Shown piece by piece: positions 26,186 through 40,018 of a DNA stretch of 64,000 bases. Positions within the stretch are counted from its first letter, which is position 1. Every line of letters begins with the position of its first letter. Under the pieces are notes generated by a model, which was not told the DNA's origin, ran no database searches, and saw only the letters and a program-made list of their open reading frames with translations. The DNA comes from Climacteris rufus (Eukaryota; Chordata; Aves; Passeriformes; Climacteridae): positions 73,815 through 137,814 of the forward strand of contig VZRZ01001302.1 in the NCBI GenBank assembly GCA_013398175.1, given 5' to 3'. The translations under genes were made by a program, and so were the position numbers.

Positions 26186-29100
26186 GATGCTTCACTGATT
26201 TTTAGTTAATGTTAACTCCTCTGAGTCTTGGACAGCTTTCTTACCCATTTTGACATGGATGTCCCTACTTTTTGTCATTAATTATCTATAGACAATTCCA
26301 TTTCTGAATCTGCTTCACACTGTTTTTCATATGTGCTTTGTGCAGTGTCTCCAGTACATAGTTCTGTCATTTCTTGAGTGATACTAAGCCAGGGTAGCTT
26401 TTGCAGAGGGGAGCTTATGCTTGGCAGGACAAGTGATCCATGAAAGCAAAGGGGTGCATTCAGATATATTCCTTGAAAAGAAAAAGAAACAACAAGCTCG
26501 TCTTTGTTCTGCTGCACTCAGCGCTGTTCCTCCTTACCTGTGAGAGACCTGATTTGAATGATTAGCAATGGCAGTGTTCTGGAGCAGACATCATTCTTTG
26601 CAGAGATAACAGCACAAAGATGATTTAAGACCATCATCTGTACCCTAGGAGGAACTGTGTTGATGAGAAAATGAAAAAATCAGATAATAAGAACCTAAAT
26701 TGTTTCACTTCAAGATTACAAAATAATGCCAAAGCTAGAATTTATACTTGAAAATGCATTAAATTGCAGTATGTAGCTTTGTTAACATACAGGCTATCCC
26801 CTTTTCCATTTGTTGTCATATGGAGATGAGATTTGATTTGAGAGCTGAATTGAAAAAAATATAGAGAAGATGAGTTCTTTTCCATATTTACCTTGAATTA
26901 ACAATTCCAATTTTTGTGTTTAATGCAGAGAGACAGTTTAACAGTTGAGGATTACGACTGATGGTTTTTATTCATGATCTATTTTTATAAATCACTTTTA
27001 ATGATTCAACTGAATTTTTGGCAAAGCTGTGGTCTGCTGATTGCCTCTGCACTTCAGTTAATATTGTTAAAGCCAAAGTGGAGAAACTAATCTAAGGATT
27101 AGAGGACAGTATAAAAGACATGAGTTTACCTCAAGGACAGAGCAGTAGATTAAACCTCCTGTGTTGTTCCCTGTCTCCATGCCCATGGCTTGCCTACTTT
27201 CTCCACCAAAGACTAGGGATTCTCCTTTCTTTGAACTGAAATTCAAAGAATTTCAGTGCCTGCCACTTCAAAATCTGATTTTTGAAGTGGTGTGACTGAC
27301 CTGTTCCATTGACCTTGAGAAATATGAGCACTTTTTTCCTTTAAACTGAAGCAAAGGAAGAAAAACTCAAAAGCTTGAGTTTTAGATAATTTTCCACTAA
27401 TCTGAGTATGTCTTCTTAGCAGCTTTAAAAGAGTGCATGGACCTTCCTGGTGTGGTATGTGTTCGAAGTTCTTGCATTTTGTCACTACTTGCTGTTTTGT
27501 TGTCAGTGCTTTGGTGCAGAACCACCATGGAATAGGCCAAGGCACTGAGAAGAAGTTGTGTGAGGCATTATTGATGCAGTGCTCCTGTGTTGTGGGGTGT
27601 CCTTGATGGGACCTCTTCAGAACATCTGACTCATCTGCTGCCTGATGCGCATTCATCCACCGCTCTTCAGATGAAAGGACAATTAAATACAAATGGCCTG
27701 AAATATGATAAGTCTCTGTATTTAGCAAACGCTACAAGACCTGGTTTAATGTTTCCTCCTTGTCAAAATGCCTTTCCAGTCTGATATTTTTGGATTTAAT
27801 AGCTATCGTTCTACTGTTTGTGGTATGTTCAGCATGTCATTCACATTGCAGCAAACATTTGCTGCAGCAATAAACAAGTGAGAGGTCTCTGTGCAGTGCT
27901 GGATGTTTCTTGCTAAGCTGGATGGAAGGAAGGGCTGCGGTTATTTTGGGTATGCATGGCTTCACATAGAGCCACGTTTTCATCGTGTCCTTTTCTACTT
28001 AAAGCAAGCTGTGCTAGATCACAGTTTTCTGAGAAGGGATCTCTGAACTTTCAGTTGAGTGATTATTTTTTAATTTCCTAACTTGAATCTTGATGATGGA
28101 TGTAGGGACCAGTTGTATCAGGGGATAACTGATAGACTTGTGACAACCTGTGCCTACTGCGTTTGTCCGTAGTTCCAATACACATGTTCATCCTGTGCAA
28201 TACAGATTGCTCTGGATCCTCTATATGATTCCTTTTTCCAGGGAACGACATCATGAATACCCACATTGTCATGGCCCTTTGCAGTCAAAGTTATTGCTGT
28301 TCTTTTCAGTGCAGTTGCAGTAAGATGTCATTCTTATTTAAGTGTTTGAAAAATACCTTTGTTTTTAGTATATTGTTTCTTTCCTTTCCCCCATTCATGT
28401 TGCAAACTATTTAGTAGCTGCCTTCAAGACCAATCTAAGCTATCTGCTATGATGACAATTAATTGCTTATTATATAACGGATAGATTAGTGTGTATACAT
28501 TATTGCCTTAACATATAGTCACAATAATATTGAAAAGGGAACCTTTTGTTTTTTACTTATCAGGCAAATTTGTGAGAGGTCTCTGAGTTGAGGCTTTAAA
28601 GGGTAACAAAAGAAATAGGCTGATATTCGATAATAGTATTACATATCACCTCTGTGCTCTGTCTGTGGCTTTTGAATACTTAGTTGTTTGACTGACTACT
28701 GTAAATGTCTCTATTTTGAATGTACAAAACAAGAGGTTTATTTTTTTGTGGGAGAGACGAGTTGAACTTCCGAAAAACAGATTTTACTGCTCAGAGTTTG
28801 AGAATGTGTGTGTAGTAACTGATCCAACAAGCTGCTTAAAAAAAGCTGCTTTGGGTGTTAGGGAAGGAGGCAAAGCAAAAAACGTTGAAGTGATGTGGAG
28901 TTTCTCACTTGGTAAGGAAGTAGTACATCGGTGTGTGTTGTGGGGATTTTTGCTCATTTTTTTCTTTCTTTTTTTCATCATGAATTGATGTCTTTTATGA
29001 GTTGGTCTTGGTCCAGCCAAGATCCCTTGTCCTTTGAGAAATGGCATTGTTGAATTTTCCTTAGTTGATTTTGTTATGCTGTTTGAGATGCAGTGATGAA

Positions 29101-32100
29101 AATTGTAATGTAGAGGTGGTCCTTTTAATATTCTTGCATTGAGTTCTTGGCTTATCAATTAATTGTAAGTGACAATAGAGGAAAATAAAGGCCATGGAGA
29201 AGTGGGTTCCAAGCACAACTCACTGTGTAAATGACAAGTTGCAATGAAGAATGAAAGTAAGAGACCAAATTGTTGAAATTATTGGGGAGGAAAAAAAAAA
29301 CCAAACAAGATGTAACAGAAGATTGAAACTACAGTCTGCATACAAAATGCAGCAAGTCTGTGGTCGATTAGGTGTGTTTGTGTGCTCTGCATGCCCTGTG
29401 TAGGAGAGTAACACTAATCTTGGCAGCACTGCAAGAACATTGAGAGTTTACAGTTCTGTCACAGGCAATGAAGAAACAGGATTTATTTCTTAGGTCAGTC
29501 AGTTCTCTCTGCTGTCCTCCTAGCAGGAAATTGAGAGCAGCACCAAACTGCTGGAATCCAAATGCCATTTTTTGCCTAGATAGCCGTCGCACTTTTTCTG
29601 TGCTTTTCTTATCCCATTAAGAATATCTTATGGCCTGGGTAGAGAGAGACATTTAACATTCATAGCAAAGTCATTGCTGCAAGTTAAGAATAGCAGTGTG
29701 TGTTATAAGCAGAGCCTCACTCACCAACTCTAGGTCTGTAACTTTTGGAAAGCAAAGAGGAGGTGATACTGGTTCCCAGCACTGTGCTTCCTGCCACCCC
29801 TAACAATTTCTCTGCAGCTGGCATTGCAGAGAGGGAGATGGCAAAGCAGAGTCACACCAAGCAAATGGCAAAGGAGAACTCCCGCACTGCCTCTGTGTGC
29901 CAGAGAGCACATGCTGTGTGGGTACAAACTAGAGGCTTTCCAGCTATCACTTTTGCAGACCAAAAGTTGGTTTAAAATGACCAAAACTGGTCTGCTGTGG
30001 TTGTACTGCCAGCAGTGAGGAGGCAGCCAGGGCCAGGATGCCGTGTAATCTGTATGGGAGAGCAGGAGAGGTTGGTTTCCTGACAGATGGGGTGGTGTGG
30101 GAGGGGACTGACACGGGGTGAAGTCAGGAGATGCAGACCCACCCAGCATGTGGCGACCGAGGTGTTACAAATGTGACTGTGGGCAAGCCTCAGTCTTCAT
30201 AATACATGAATTAATTTTCAATTTGGTGGTGTGTTGCAATAGAATGCCAGATGAATACTGGAAAATATCAGGAAAATTAAAACAGACTTAAACTACGTGC
30301 AGCAGTAGCCATGGCTTGTGCAGAGAGGCATCAGCTGTCAGTAGTGAGGCCCTAACAGTGAAACCAAATTGGCAACTCTATTTAATGATCCTGTTAATAG
30401 CAAAATGACTAATCTAAGTTGCCTTGATGTAACTCTCTGATCTCTTTATGCTCATACTATATTCCTTAAATTAAAAATTCTGACTGGGTCCCATCCTGCT
30501 GCATGGATTGTTCTAGTAACAATGTGCTATGGCTGCAACTCTGAGCTTACAGACAGCTTGTGATCCAGCTCACTGCTCCTCTGAAGGATTTCTTTGCAGC
30601 AACAAATGTCATAAATACTCAGTAGAGTCTTTCACATACATAATGCAGTTAATGCCTGCTAATCAACCATGGGCAGTGCTACAAAATTACTTAAAATATA
30701 CTTGGTTTTAAGACAAAGTATCTGTGAGTAGCGACCTTGGAAGGTAACAAGTGTTAGTGCAGAAGTCCAGTTCTGCCTCACTGATGTGATTTTTGTTGCC
30801 TTGTTCATCCATCAGAAGCCTGAACAGAAAGGTTTCAATGTAAAATGCACCCAACCTGGTTTACGGTGAATCAGATCTAACCTCGGGTAAGTGCATGGAC
30901 ATGTTCCAAGTGCAAGTGAAAATACGGTTTGAAGCTAGAGGAGGGTGGAAAAGGCCCTAAAGCATGCAGTTTTTCATTCTCAATTTGTCATTAGAACTGT
31001 TACAGAGAAGGGATTAACAAATCAATGCAGGCTAAAACGAGAGAAAATCAATAAGAAGCTGTAGTGAACTGGAACAAAGCTATCAATTTGCAGCGTTCTC
31101 TGCAAAGAAATCTCATCCATACCTCCTTTTATGGATGGGAAAATAATGCCAAAATAATCATTTGAGGTTAGAGTAATTGTTTTTTACCTGGCTGACCCCA
31201 GAACTTTAGGTCAAGAAACTTCTGGTGTAAATGCTACTTATCTACTATTTCAGTTGTGTTGATGGTTTTATTGGCAGGTTCTGTAAGAGTGGAATCTTAG
31301 GGAAAAATAGTCAAGGAGAAATGCATCGTTTAAGTTACCCTCGTAGGAATTTGATCGAACACTCTTTGTAATGGTTTGCTTTTTTGTATTAGTAGAAGTG
31401 ACTTTGCTAGTTGTTTATTGTTTTTCTGTCTCCTTTTCTTAAGAATGGTACTTCTGAAATGTACTCTTTAAGAGGTAGTATGCATTTTGTAGGTAGAGAA
31501 TACACTGGACTGCTTGGTAGGCTGCTGCAGGTGAACGAGATAGGACAGATCTTAGTGGTGCCAACTCTAGCTGTTTATTGTGTTGTAACATTGGTCCTTT
31601 CAAACCCATTTGTCACTTTGGGGCCATAAACTCACAGAGGCAGTGCCAACACACTGCCTGCTTCTCCCTGCTTTTAATTTGGGGGTTTTGGATTTGGTTT
31701 GAACTTGGGTTATGCTTGTACTTTTACAGTGGTGACGGTGTTTGTATTTGTCTGATGTTTCCAGCTTTCACTTACCAATGACTCATTTAAGTTCTGTCCC
31801 TTGCCAGTCTTTCTGGCCTTTGTGCTTAGAGTTTTAAGTTATTGCAAAACTGCTGTTTAATGAAAGATTCAGCAAAGAGAGACCTGTGTTTCTGCTGTGA
31901 TGCTGAAGTTGTTGCAGTGCCATGGCACACAGCAGGTTTCCAGGACTGCTTTGCTGGGTAGCCTGCTCAGTGACAGGGACCTGTTTGTCCTCCCACCCGG
32001 GGGCTCATCTCCTTTGCCTGTTGGCTGCCTTTCTCTAATTTAAACTGGAGTTGTCAAAGGCAGAAGCTACTTATGGATTCTGTGTTTTTTACATGGTCTA

Positions 32101-35100
32101 ATACAGTCTGTGCCTTTGCTCCAGCATTCAACCAACAGAACTTGTTTGCAAAAGGAAGAGGGTGAAGGGGAAGAAAAACTAAAAGTGATGCATATAATCC
32201 TGTGAGGACAAAAATGCTAAACTGTCTCCTGTTTTAAAAACTGCCTAAGGGTTTTTTCTTGGTCTCCTGGCAGTTGATTGCTGAGGTCTCTATAAATTCA
32301 AGTGCCAGTAAAGATTGAAAAAAACTATGTTCCTGTTGATACCTTGCAGGTTTTTTATCATAGAGAAAGTAAATAAAAACCTTAAAAAGAATTTTTTAAA
32401 ATTTCATTCTCAGAGAGAAAAAAAATGAAAAATTAATTGAAAAATTAGAAGTAGGATTTTGAAAATGTCTCCTTCTACAGTGTGCCACTTTAGCTCTCAT
32501 TTTCACAATTCCTCCTTCCCTTCCCAGGTATAAAACTAATGTAAACCATCACTTCCTTGGTAACAAGTGCATCAGGATGCAGTAAGGATGTGTTTGTTTT
32601 TCCCAAACATTGTTTGGCATAATGTTGTTCTCTTAAGTGTTAAATTAACAAGTATTAAATAGCCACATTTCTGACTGGTAATTGCTTCAGTGGAAATCCC
32701 TTCTGTCCAGCTTTGGGTTTTTTGGTTTTGTGTTTGTTTTTTGTTTTTTTTTTTGAAGCTGTCAGGGTTTTCCTGCGGCCTCCACTGTTAGTTGATTTCA
32801 AAAATGTGAACCTATTTAAGGCCTTGGAAATCTGAGACCTTGGTTTATTTCTATAGAAATAAATAATAAAAAATAATAAAAAGCCAGACTCTGTTGGACC
32901 TCACAAGAGATTACTGGGGGAAAGGGATGAAAGCCATTTAGCATTGTCTAACAGACCAGACAATGATATTATAGTATCTAACATTTGTTTAAGTGCTATG
33001 ACAAGATACTTTACAGGTGTATATAAGTATGTAATTCCTTTACTACTTTTATATGATCCAAGACATTGTACTTTGTGTTTATTCTCTGTTCTGATGCAAG
33101 CCTAGGATAGGATTTTTACTTCTTGAATCTTACTCCCTTCTCATGTCTTCTCTCTTTGTCTCCCTATTTTGTTTTCCCACAGTTTTGTGTTGTGGTTTGG
33201 TTTTTTTATTTTAATGTGTGGATGAAGGAAAATCTTTTTTCTTTGGTACTTTTGGGAAAGGGTTTACTACTTAAATGCACAAAAGTAAACTCCAGAAATA
33301 GAAAACAGTGAATTGATTTTTTTTCTTTGATTCTGGATCTGCTACTACTCCTTTTTTAGGATTTAACCACTACAAAGAAAAGATAAAGGCAGCCTGATTT
33401 TTCTAAAGATGCATTACTCACTGTGGTAATGCAGTTAAAATGAAAAAGGAACACCCACTTTTAGGGTATACAGCTCTGTATCTATAACATTTAGACAACA
33501 ATTGGTTTGCAATTATAAAAAAATGACTTTGTGACTTTTGGGAGCACCGTCACAAGACTTTTTCCTGAATTTTGTGAGAAAATAAGGACAGCAAGTAAGA
33601 TAGAAAGCATTACAATGTTTTTAGTTATTGTGGGTATTTAAAATTCCAGTGTGTGTCACTGAAGTCTTCCCAGTTGGCTTTGAAGTCTTCCCTGTGGATT
33701 AGATCATGGGGGCTGCTGTGACACCGTGCAAGCACAGGTTTTCCATCTGGCTGCACACAAACCTGCTGAGATCAAGCCATGTTTGTGGCATAATGGGATC
33801 CTACAAGTCCTGCAAGTAGCCTTCTCTTTGGGGGAAAATACTTTGGGCTCAGCTGTTGTACCTGTGGTGGTAAATTCAAGACATCAGCAATGCCCTGTAG
33901 TTGCTTTCATGGTATCAGAACACCTTGAAAACCCAGTGGGTGAGAAATACAAGTGAAATGAATGTGTTTGGAGAACAGAACAGGGGTATCATCTTGATTC
34001 TTTGTCTGTGGTTGTCATATACTAAAGCTCTGCAAAGTCATCTTCACAAAAGTCTGGTCCAGTTTGCAGTTTAGAATTACAGTCATGGCTGGGGAAGGGC
34101 TGTGGTGCAGGTGCAAAGGTGGAAGTGGTGGAAGTGTTCCTGCACTGAAGTCTGGAAAGCACTGCAGTAACTTCCCGTGTGGGCTGCTTGTTCAAAGTTC
34201 ACACATTTCATGCACTGTATCACTGGTTGCTCTTAGACCACCTTGCCTAATACACTATACAGGTATATATGAGGGATTCTGCTGTGGATTTGTGAGGCAA
34301 ATCTCCTCCTCAACATCTTGCATTTAGAGCAGTTGGCAAAAGGCAATCTTTTCACCTTAACTGGTCTGCCTTGAGTACTTGTATGAAGAACTGATTCAAG
34401 TCTGAAGCCTCTATTTGATCCTACCCTTTGTTTCATCTTCTTGAGTAGATTGTTGGGCAAAACAATTCTTATCAGTGTTGGAAATACAGGTATTTGAAAG
34501 CCTGAGTTTTATTACGAGTGATCTTATCTTGAGCAGTAGGTGTCAGCTCATCTTTTGAAAATTTGAATTTGCCGTGTCTGAAAGGATTACTTTGAAACTG
34601 CATGCCACGTTCTTTAGAACACACAGATTGATTTTTTTTCTCTTCACAGTGAATCTAATGTTTTCACTGGGAATGCAAGTCACAGGTTGTGATGGGAGGG
34701 GATGTTGTCAGTCTTCAGAAACCAAAAATCCACAATCTTCTTTTTGCTGTTTCATGGCACCTGTTGTGCTTTGATTCTTAATTCTGTTTTTAAAGAATAC
34801 AAAATATTATTTCATGGCTACTGTATCAAGTAACCTTAAACAAATGAGAAAATGGAAATCTGTGATGACAGTCACTTTTTAAGTTCTACTGCATATTCCT
34901 ATGATTTCTTCCTCTTTGATACTGCTGATTGTACTCAGTATTTGTATCTGGGACCTCCACCACACAGAATTGAGGCTAAGATGTAGAGACTTGTAGAAAT
35001 GCATTTACATGGTCAGCTGTAAAGCTTGTCTGGAATTTTTTTTGTTCAGTTTACATGTTAGACATAAATCTCCCAAACAAAACATTATGTTGGGATTTGC

Positions 35101-38100
35101 AACTTCTGGGAATGAGAAAATACTTGGAACAGAGTAATAGAAGGCTCTCTCTTGGTTCATCTGTTTGCATTAAGTCTTACAGGATTAATTTGCTGTCTCT
35201 GGTTTTCCTTGCCACAGCAAGTCTGAAATGCAGACTGCTTCTAGGAGCATGAATAGCAAAATTCTTGTGTCTTTTTACTTAGAAAGATTAAAATGGTATT
35301 TGTGAATTACAGTGATGCTATTTAATCTTAAGATACAAATGTTTTATCTTAGCTGACAAGCTGTTCAGAAATATGAAATAGGATTTAATGTCTTTCATGT
35401 TTGAGCGATTATGTGCCCCATCCCCATCTCTTTGACAAATGAGGACAGAGTAGTGTCCTGTTTTGCTTTTCTGCTTGGTACATGGAGACATCTACCATGT
35501 CTTGTGGCCAAATGAGTCAGGAGTGCACTGATGGTGTTCAGGATCTTCAAGGATGGCTGGTTTTGTGTGTGAGGCCTCTGTTTTGCAGTCAGATTGGCAG
35601 AAAGCCAGTGAGAAAAGAGCATTTATTCACTTACGTTGAGGTCGTGCTCAGCATGCCATGCCAGAGAGAATTCTAATAAAGTCATTTTATCTGAGGACTT
35701 CAAACTTAGTAATGCTAAGTATATGAGGGGCTACTGATGTACCTCTGCTGAAATGAAATATGCTTTCCAGGTTGCTCTTTCAGCCTTTCTTTTTGCCTAT
35801 ACTCTTCCCCTTATGCTTTACTTACTGACAATTTCTTTTAGCTAACCTGTGCTGCTGCAGGGATTTCAGATTATACTGCTGTTTATTATCTTTTTGGCAA
35901 CAGGTAACATGCTTCAGAAACATCTCTTCCCCTCCAGTGAGACTGTATGTGCTTTCTCGTTGAGTCCTGTGTTGGCAAGAGAAACATTCTCTTATGGGGC
36001 TAAGCGCTCTATATTGATAGCTTGAGGAATCAGAACTGAAGTCCAAAATCCTTTTATTTGTATTAGAGAAATGTGATTGTGATGCACTGGTATTTGTATG
36101 TATACATTTATTAAGAGAAATGTTTAATATACCAAATAATACTCATATTTTGATCCCATGTAACTCTTATTTTCTCTCGTGTTAAGTGCTATATGTTGGC
36201 TGATATTCAGGGGGAAGAGGAATCAAAAACATTGAAACACTTGGAATGGTGATGCTAAATTAGTTTTATGTTTGAGCTAGCAAAATGAATCTATGAATTT
36301 TAGCTTTGCTCTTCAATGAAGCTATTTTAATGTCATTCACTTAGTAATTTTTAATTAAATTTGTGGTAAGACAGATTTAAGAAGTGTTGTGTTTGTGTTG
36401 TTACACGTGATTTACATGTATCTAGGTATAATTGAAGAGGATTACTTTGATTTTAAAGAACTGGTATTAGAAAACCTGTGGCTGTTATGTTTGTCCAAGT
36501 TGTACCTCCCAATAGTTCAAGTTATTTGCTTTCACTCAATTTATTTGACAGAGATCTCTCATGCAGGACCATAATCATTACACAGGCCTTAGCTGGAGCT
36601 TCCTCATGAGGTATTTTGCTGCTGTGCTATTTCCTCTGTTTCTGTCTCTTGTTCTCTTGCCCAGGAGAGTTGTTGTTATGTAGACCTACTGAGAACCATC
36701 TGGTGTGCCTTCTGGGAAGCCAGAGCTGCACACCTAAACAAGTCTGTCACACTGTTCACATTTGTCATAGTGCTGGACCTGCACCTGGGAGAGATGGTCT
36801 GCAGAGACAGCTTTGTTACGTCTTTGTAAAATGTGGGTCTGGCCATAAACTTTTGGATGCTCCAGTGCATTATTTCTTAGAGAAAGGAATTTCTCCAAAG
36901 TTCAAGCAGCTATAAGTGGGTGTCCTTGGCATCTGAAAGCTATTCCAGGTCTACAGTAAGCTTGGACCTTCTGGGGGATAATATTCAGGCCTGCCAGTCA
37001 CTATCTCAAGGACACTCGATATCCTATACATTCTCTTCCTTTGGAAGAGAAGAAGCTTCTATGCTGTAGGAAGGTATGGCTTCTTGCTTATCCTTTTTTT
37101 CAGCTAAGGGCAATACCTCGAGCTGAGATGCCATAGCACTTTTATTTTCCCTGGATCAGTGTCAAACTTTCGGAGCTGACCTGCCTGATCTTTAAATAGT
37201 CTTTTTCTTTCTCTGGCTATGTAGCAGTACAGTTTTCCCATCCTCCCCCAGAAGATTCTGCTTCCAGAGCTGCTGAAATGAATAAAAGCCTTTGTGGTCA
37301 ATAGTTGCATTCTCCACCTCTTTCTCAAAGCATAAGCTACATGTAGAGAAATCCCAAAATGTTTCTCTCCTAACCATTCTGTCTTTGTTAGACACTTCAG
37401 ACCTGCCATTACTAGATGGAGATGTGTGAAGGCTTGAAGACCAGCATATTGCCAATCGTAACAAGTCAAACTTCATGGCCCTGGAGGAACAGAAGGAATG
37501 CACCAGTGGTTTTACCTGACTCTTGAAAATTATTTTGTTGGCTGAGCGTGCAATAGGCCCAACTGCCTCTTTCCATCTAGAAGTTGCAAAGTACTGTTTG
37601 TACTGCTGCTCTTGTCTCGTTGCCATGCTAAAATCAGAAAGCATTGTGTACCTGCCTTCTGCTGTGAGTCATGTCCCAGTGGGCAGGCTTCTCAAACAAC
37701 CCTTGCAGGTGAGCTGGTCGGAACAGTGACAGAGTTCAGAGCTTATCTTAGGAAAACAGCTGCAAAAGGAAGAGGGGTAAAACCCACATGGTTCAACAGA
37801 GCACTGAGGGTTCTGATGGACAGAGGAGAATAAAAGGTGTGAGGTAAAAGCCGGCAAGTTTTTTTGTGTGTAATATAACTCTTCATATCTCCTGTATAAA
37901 ACCCAGTGATATTCGTTTGCAGACAGCACTCAGCTCTGTAGTACTCTTGACAGGAGACCTGAAATGCAGCAGGAGTTTCTGGGTCAAGTCCAGTGTTGAT
38001 ACAGAGAGGTGCACTCAAGTCAGTGGAGCTCTGCAGTATCCAGTGGAGTTGTCTACCACGTTGTAAAGCCGTAAGACTGCTCAGTTCCTGGTGACTGTCA

Positions 38101-39711
38101 TAAAAACTAATTGTATAAAAGGTGTATACCTGAGGTTCATTTAAGGTAGTGATGACACTGATTGTCTGTGAGAAGCTGAGTATGTGTGTTAAGGCAAGAT
38201 TTTCTTGAAAGTCTTGTGATAATTGTTGTGGGTTTAAAAAAAAAATAAAAGATTTGTTTTTAAAAAATCCTGAAAACATGAAACTTCAGTTTTTAATACT
38301 GCAGTGGAATAGCAAGATTGCAGCCTCATGTTATCTATTTAAAAAAACCTTCTTGTTTTTAATTTAGCTTCACAGTGCTGTTGTAGCTTCAACTGAGTTT
38401 CTAAAATGTTTTTGGATTAAAATATTCTAGTTGTTATTTGACAAACATTCTGTTTTACATTCAGCTGTGCAAAGAATGCTTAATTAGGCCTATTGTTTTG
38501 AGAAGTAAGGTGAAGCTGGAGATGATTAAGTGTAACAGATTTTAGCTCCATGCAAATGTTTTTAAGAAATTAAACATTTATGAGCAAGAACGAGCATACT
38601 GACTTTGTCTCTTATAGGGGACAAGTGAATGAATTGGCTAATAACATGGTCAGTGAAATGGTGAGAGAAGTAAATGTTTGTTGTCAAGTCTTTTTTTTTA
38701 AACATAATTGAAGAGCACTGAGAAATGAAGGTAGTTTTCAAAAATGCTGCTGTATTGCTGTGTCTTGCAGCAGCTTATAGTTCATGTGGCATGGTGTAGG
38801 TCTTTAGTGGCTGCTCAGGCAGACTTGAAATTTTTTTCTATCGGATTTGAGAAATCTTCTGGAATTGGGCCAGAGGGTTATGAGTTCCAGTAAATGACTA
38901 AAAGTGAAATTGTGTCTAAATGACTCTTTCACTGATATCTAAGCCATTGGAGTGTGTGTTATCACAGTGGCTGAAAAATCACTTAATTATTTCAGAGAGC
39001 TTTATTTTAGTTAATGTAACCCTCTTCTTCTTTCTAATACTGATTTAGTTTATGATCTATTGGATTCAGTAAGTATTTGAAGTTTGAATTTTCCATGCCC
39101 TATGTCATGTTAATGTGTCTTTAATGCTTGGAAAGCATAATTTATACTTGTGAAGGTTTGCAGAGTAATAGCACATAGATCCTTAGAGAAGAGCGAATTT
39201 TAACAGCAATATTATGAACCTAACCCAGTATATTTTAGTGCTGCTGTGGCTGCTGTGTATGAAGGCAGCATAGCCTTTTCTGTTCTAGCTTTCTGTTTGG
39301 TTGCCCAAATTTATTGAAGTAGTTTGCTAGTCAGGAGAGAAATTTCAGTATTCACCCTCTGTTCTCAGTTTGCTTTATTTTGAAACAGTGACTAAAACCA
39401 ATCCATTCATCCAGAAATTGGAGGAGACTTGTTCAGCCCTAGAGTAGTATTGATGATGCTGGAAACGTAAGATGGCTTGGTCTCAGTAAATACTTGCAGA
39501 AAAGGGAACTTAAAAAAATCAGAGTTCAAAGGTCCACTTGTGAGGTGTTTATAATTTCTTTGAAAATCACGTGTTTATTTTAAAACCTGAAAGTTTGTGG
39601 GGGTTTTTCTTGTGTGTGTTTTTTTTTTTTTTCTTTTTGAGGAGGTAGTTGCCTTTGTACCTTGTTTACTCTTAAGTGGAACTGATGCATGAAAATCTTG
39701 TGATTAAAATC
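26186..39711 (+). other. SERGEF: SERGEF intron, 13.5 kb without recognised repeats
   Basis: AT-rich intron between two CR1 copies. T-rich tracts occur at about 28960-28976 and 32720-32754, and an A-rich stretch at 29289-29300. A candidate splice acceptor with an open frame after it is at 36662-36915, and longer minus-strand open frames lie at 37104-38279 (see findings). None can be assigned to a gene. Confidence 0.7.
39619..39632. repeat. T14 homopolymer run
   Basis: A T14 run preceded by a short TGTGTG stretch, about 80 bp before the CR1 copy. It has no visible link to that element. Confidence 0.9.
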
Positions 39712-40018
39712 TTACTAGGCTTATTCAGCATGGAGAAGAGAAGTAGCAGCAGCCTGCCAGGAGCACCTAGGAAGTTCATCAAGAAGATGAACTTGGAGAA
39801 ACAAAGGACACAAATAGAGACACGAGGTTTGTGCTTAATGTAAGGAAAACCTTTTTCATCATGAGGACAATCAAGCAGAGGAACAGGCTGCCTGGGGGGC
39901 TCGTACCACGTGAGCCTTGTGGAATGGCAAAGATCTCCTGGCTGATTTGTCTGGGAGCAGGAGGTTGGACTCAACGTCCTGAGGTCACTTCGACCCTGGA
40001 TAATCTTGTGATCCTAAG
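39712..40018 (+). mobile_element. CR1 LINE, 3' end
   Basis: The left end (GGCTTATTCAGCATGGAGAAGAGAAG) matches the CR1 segment that encodes the end of ORF2 (LFSLEKR-like). It continues with GTGCTTAATGTAAGGAAAACC, GGAACAGGCTGCCTGG and GGTTGGACTCAACGTCCTGAGG, and ends with ATAATCTTGTGATCCTAAGATC, a variant of the CR1 terminal octamer repeats. Coding remnants are too short to be functional. Orientation is the same as SERGEF. Confidence 0.88.

Noticed and set aside
29730..30149. 139-codon minus-strand frame rich in proline, leucine and histidine
   Set aside because: Composition follows the local GC-rich sequence; no domain, promoter or splice evidence.
32700..32760. T/G-rich run that could be the reversed poly-A tail of a retrocopy
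   Set aside because: No AATAAA on the minus strand at the right distance and no coding similarity next to it.
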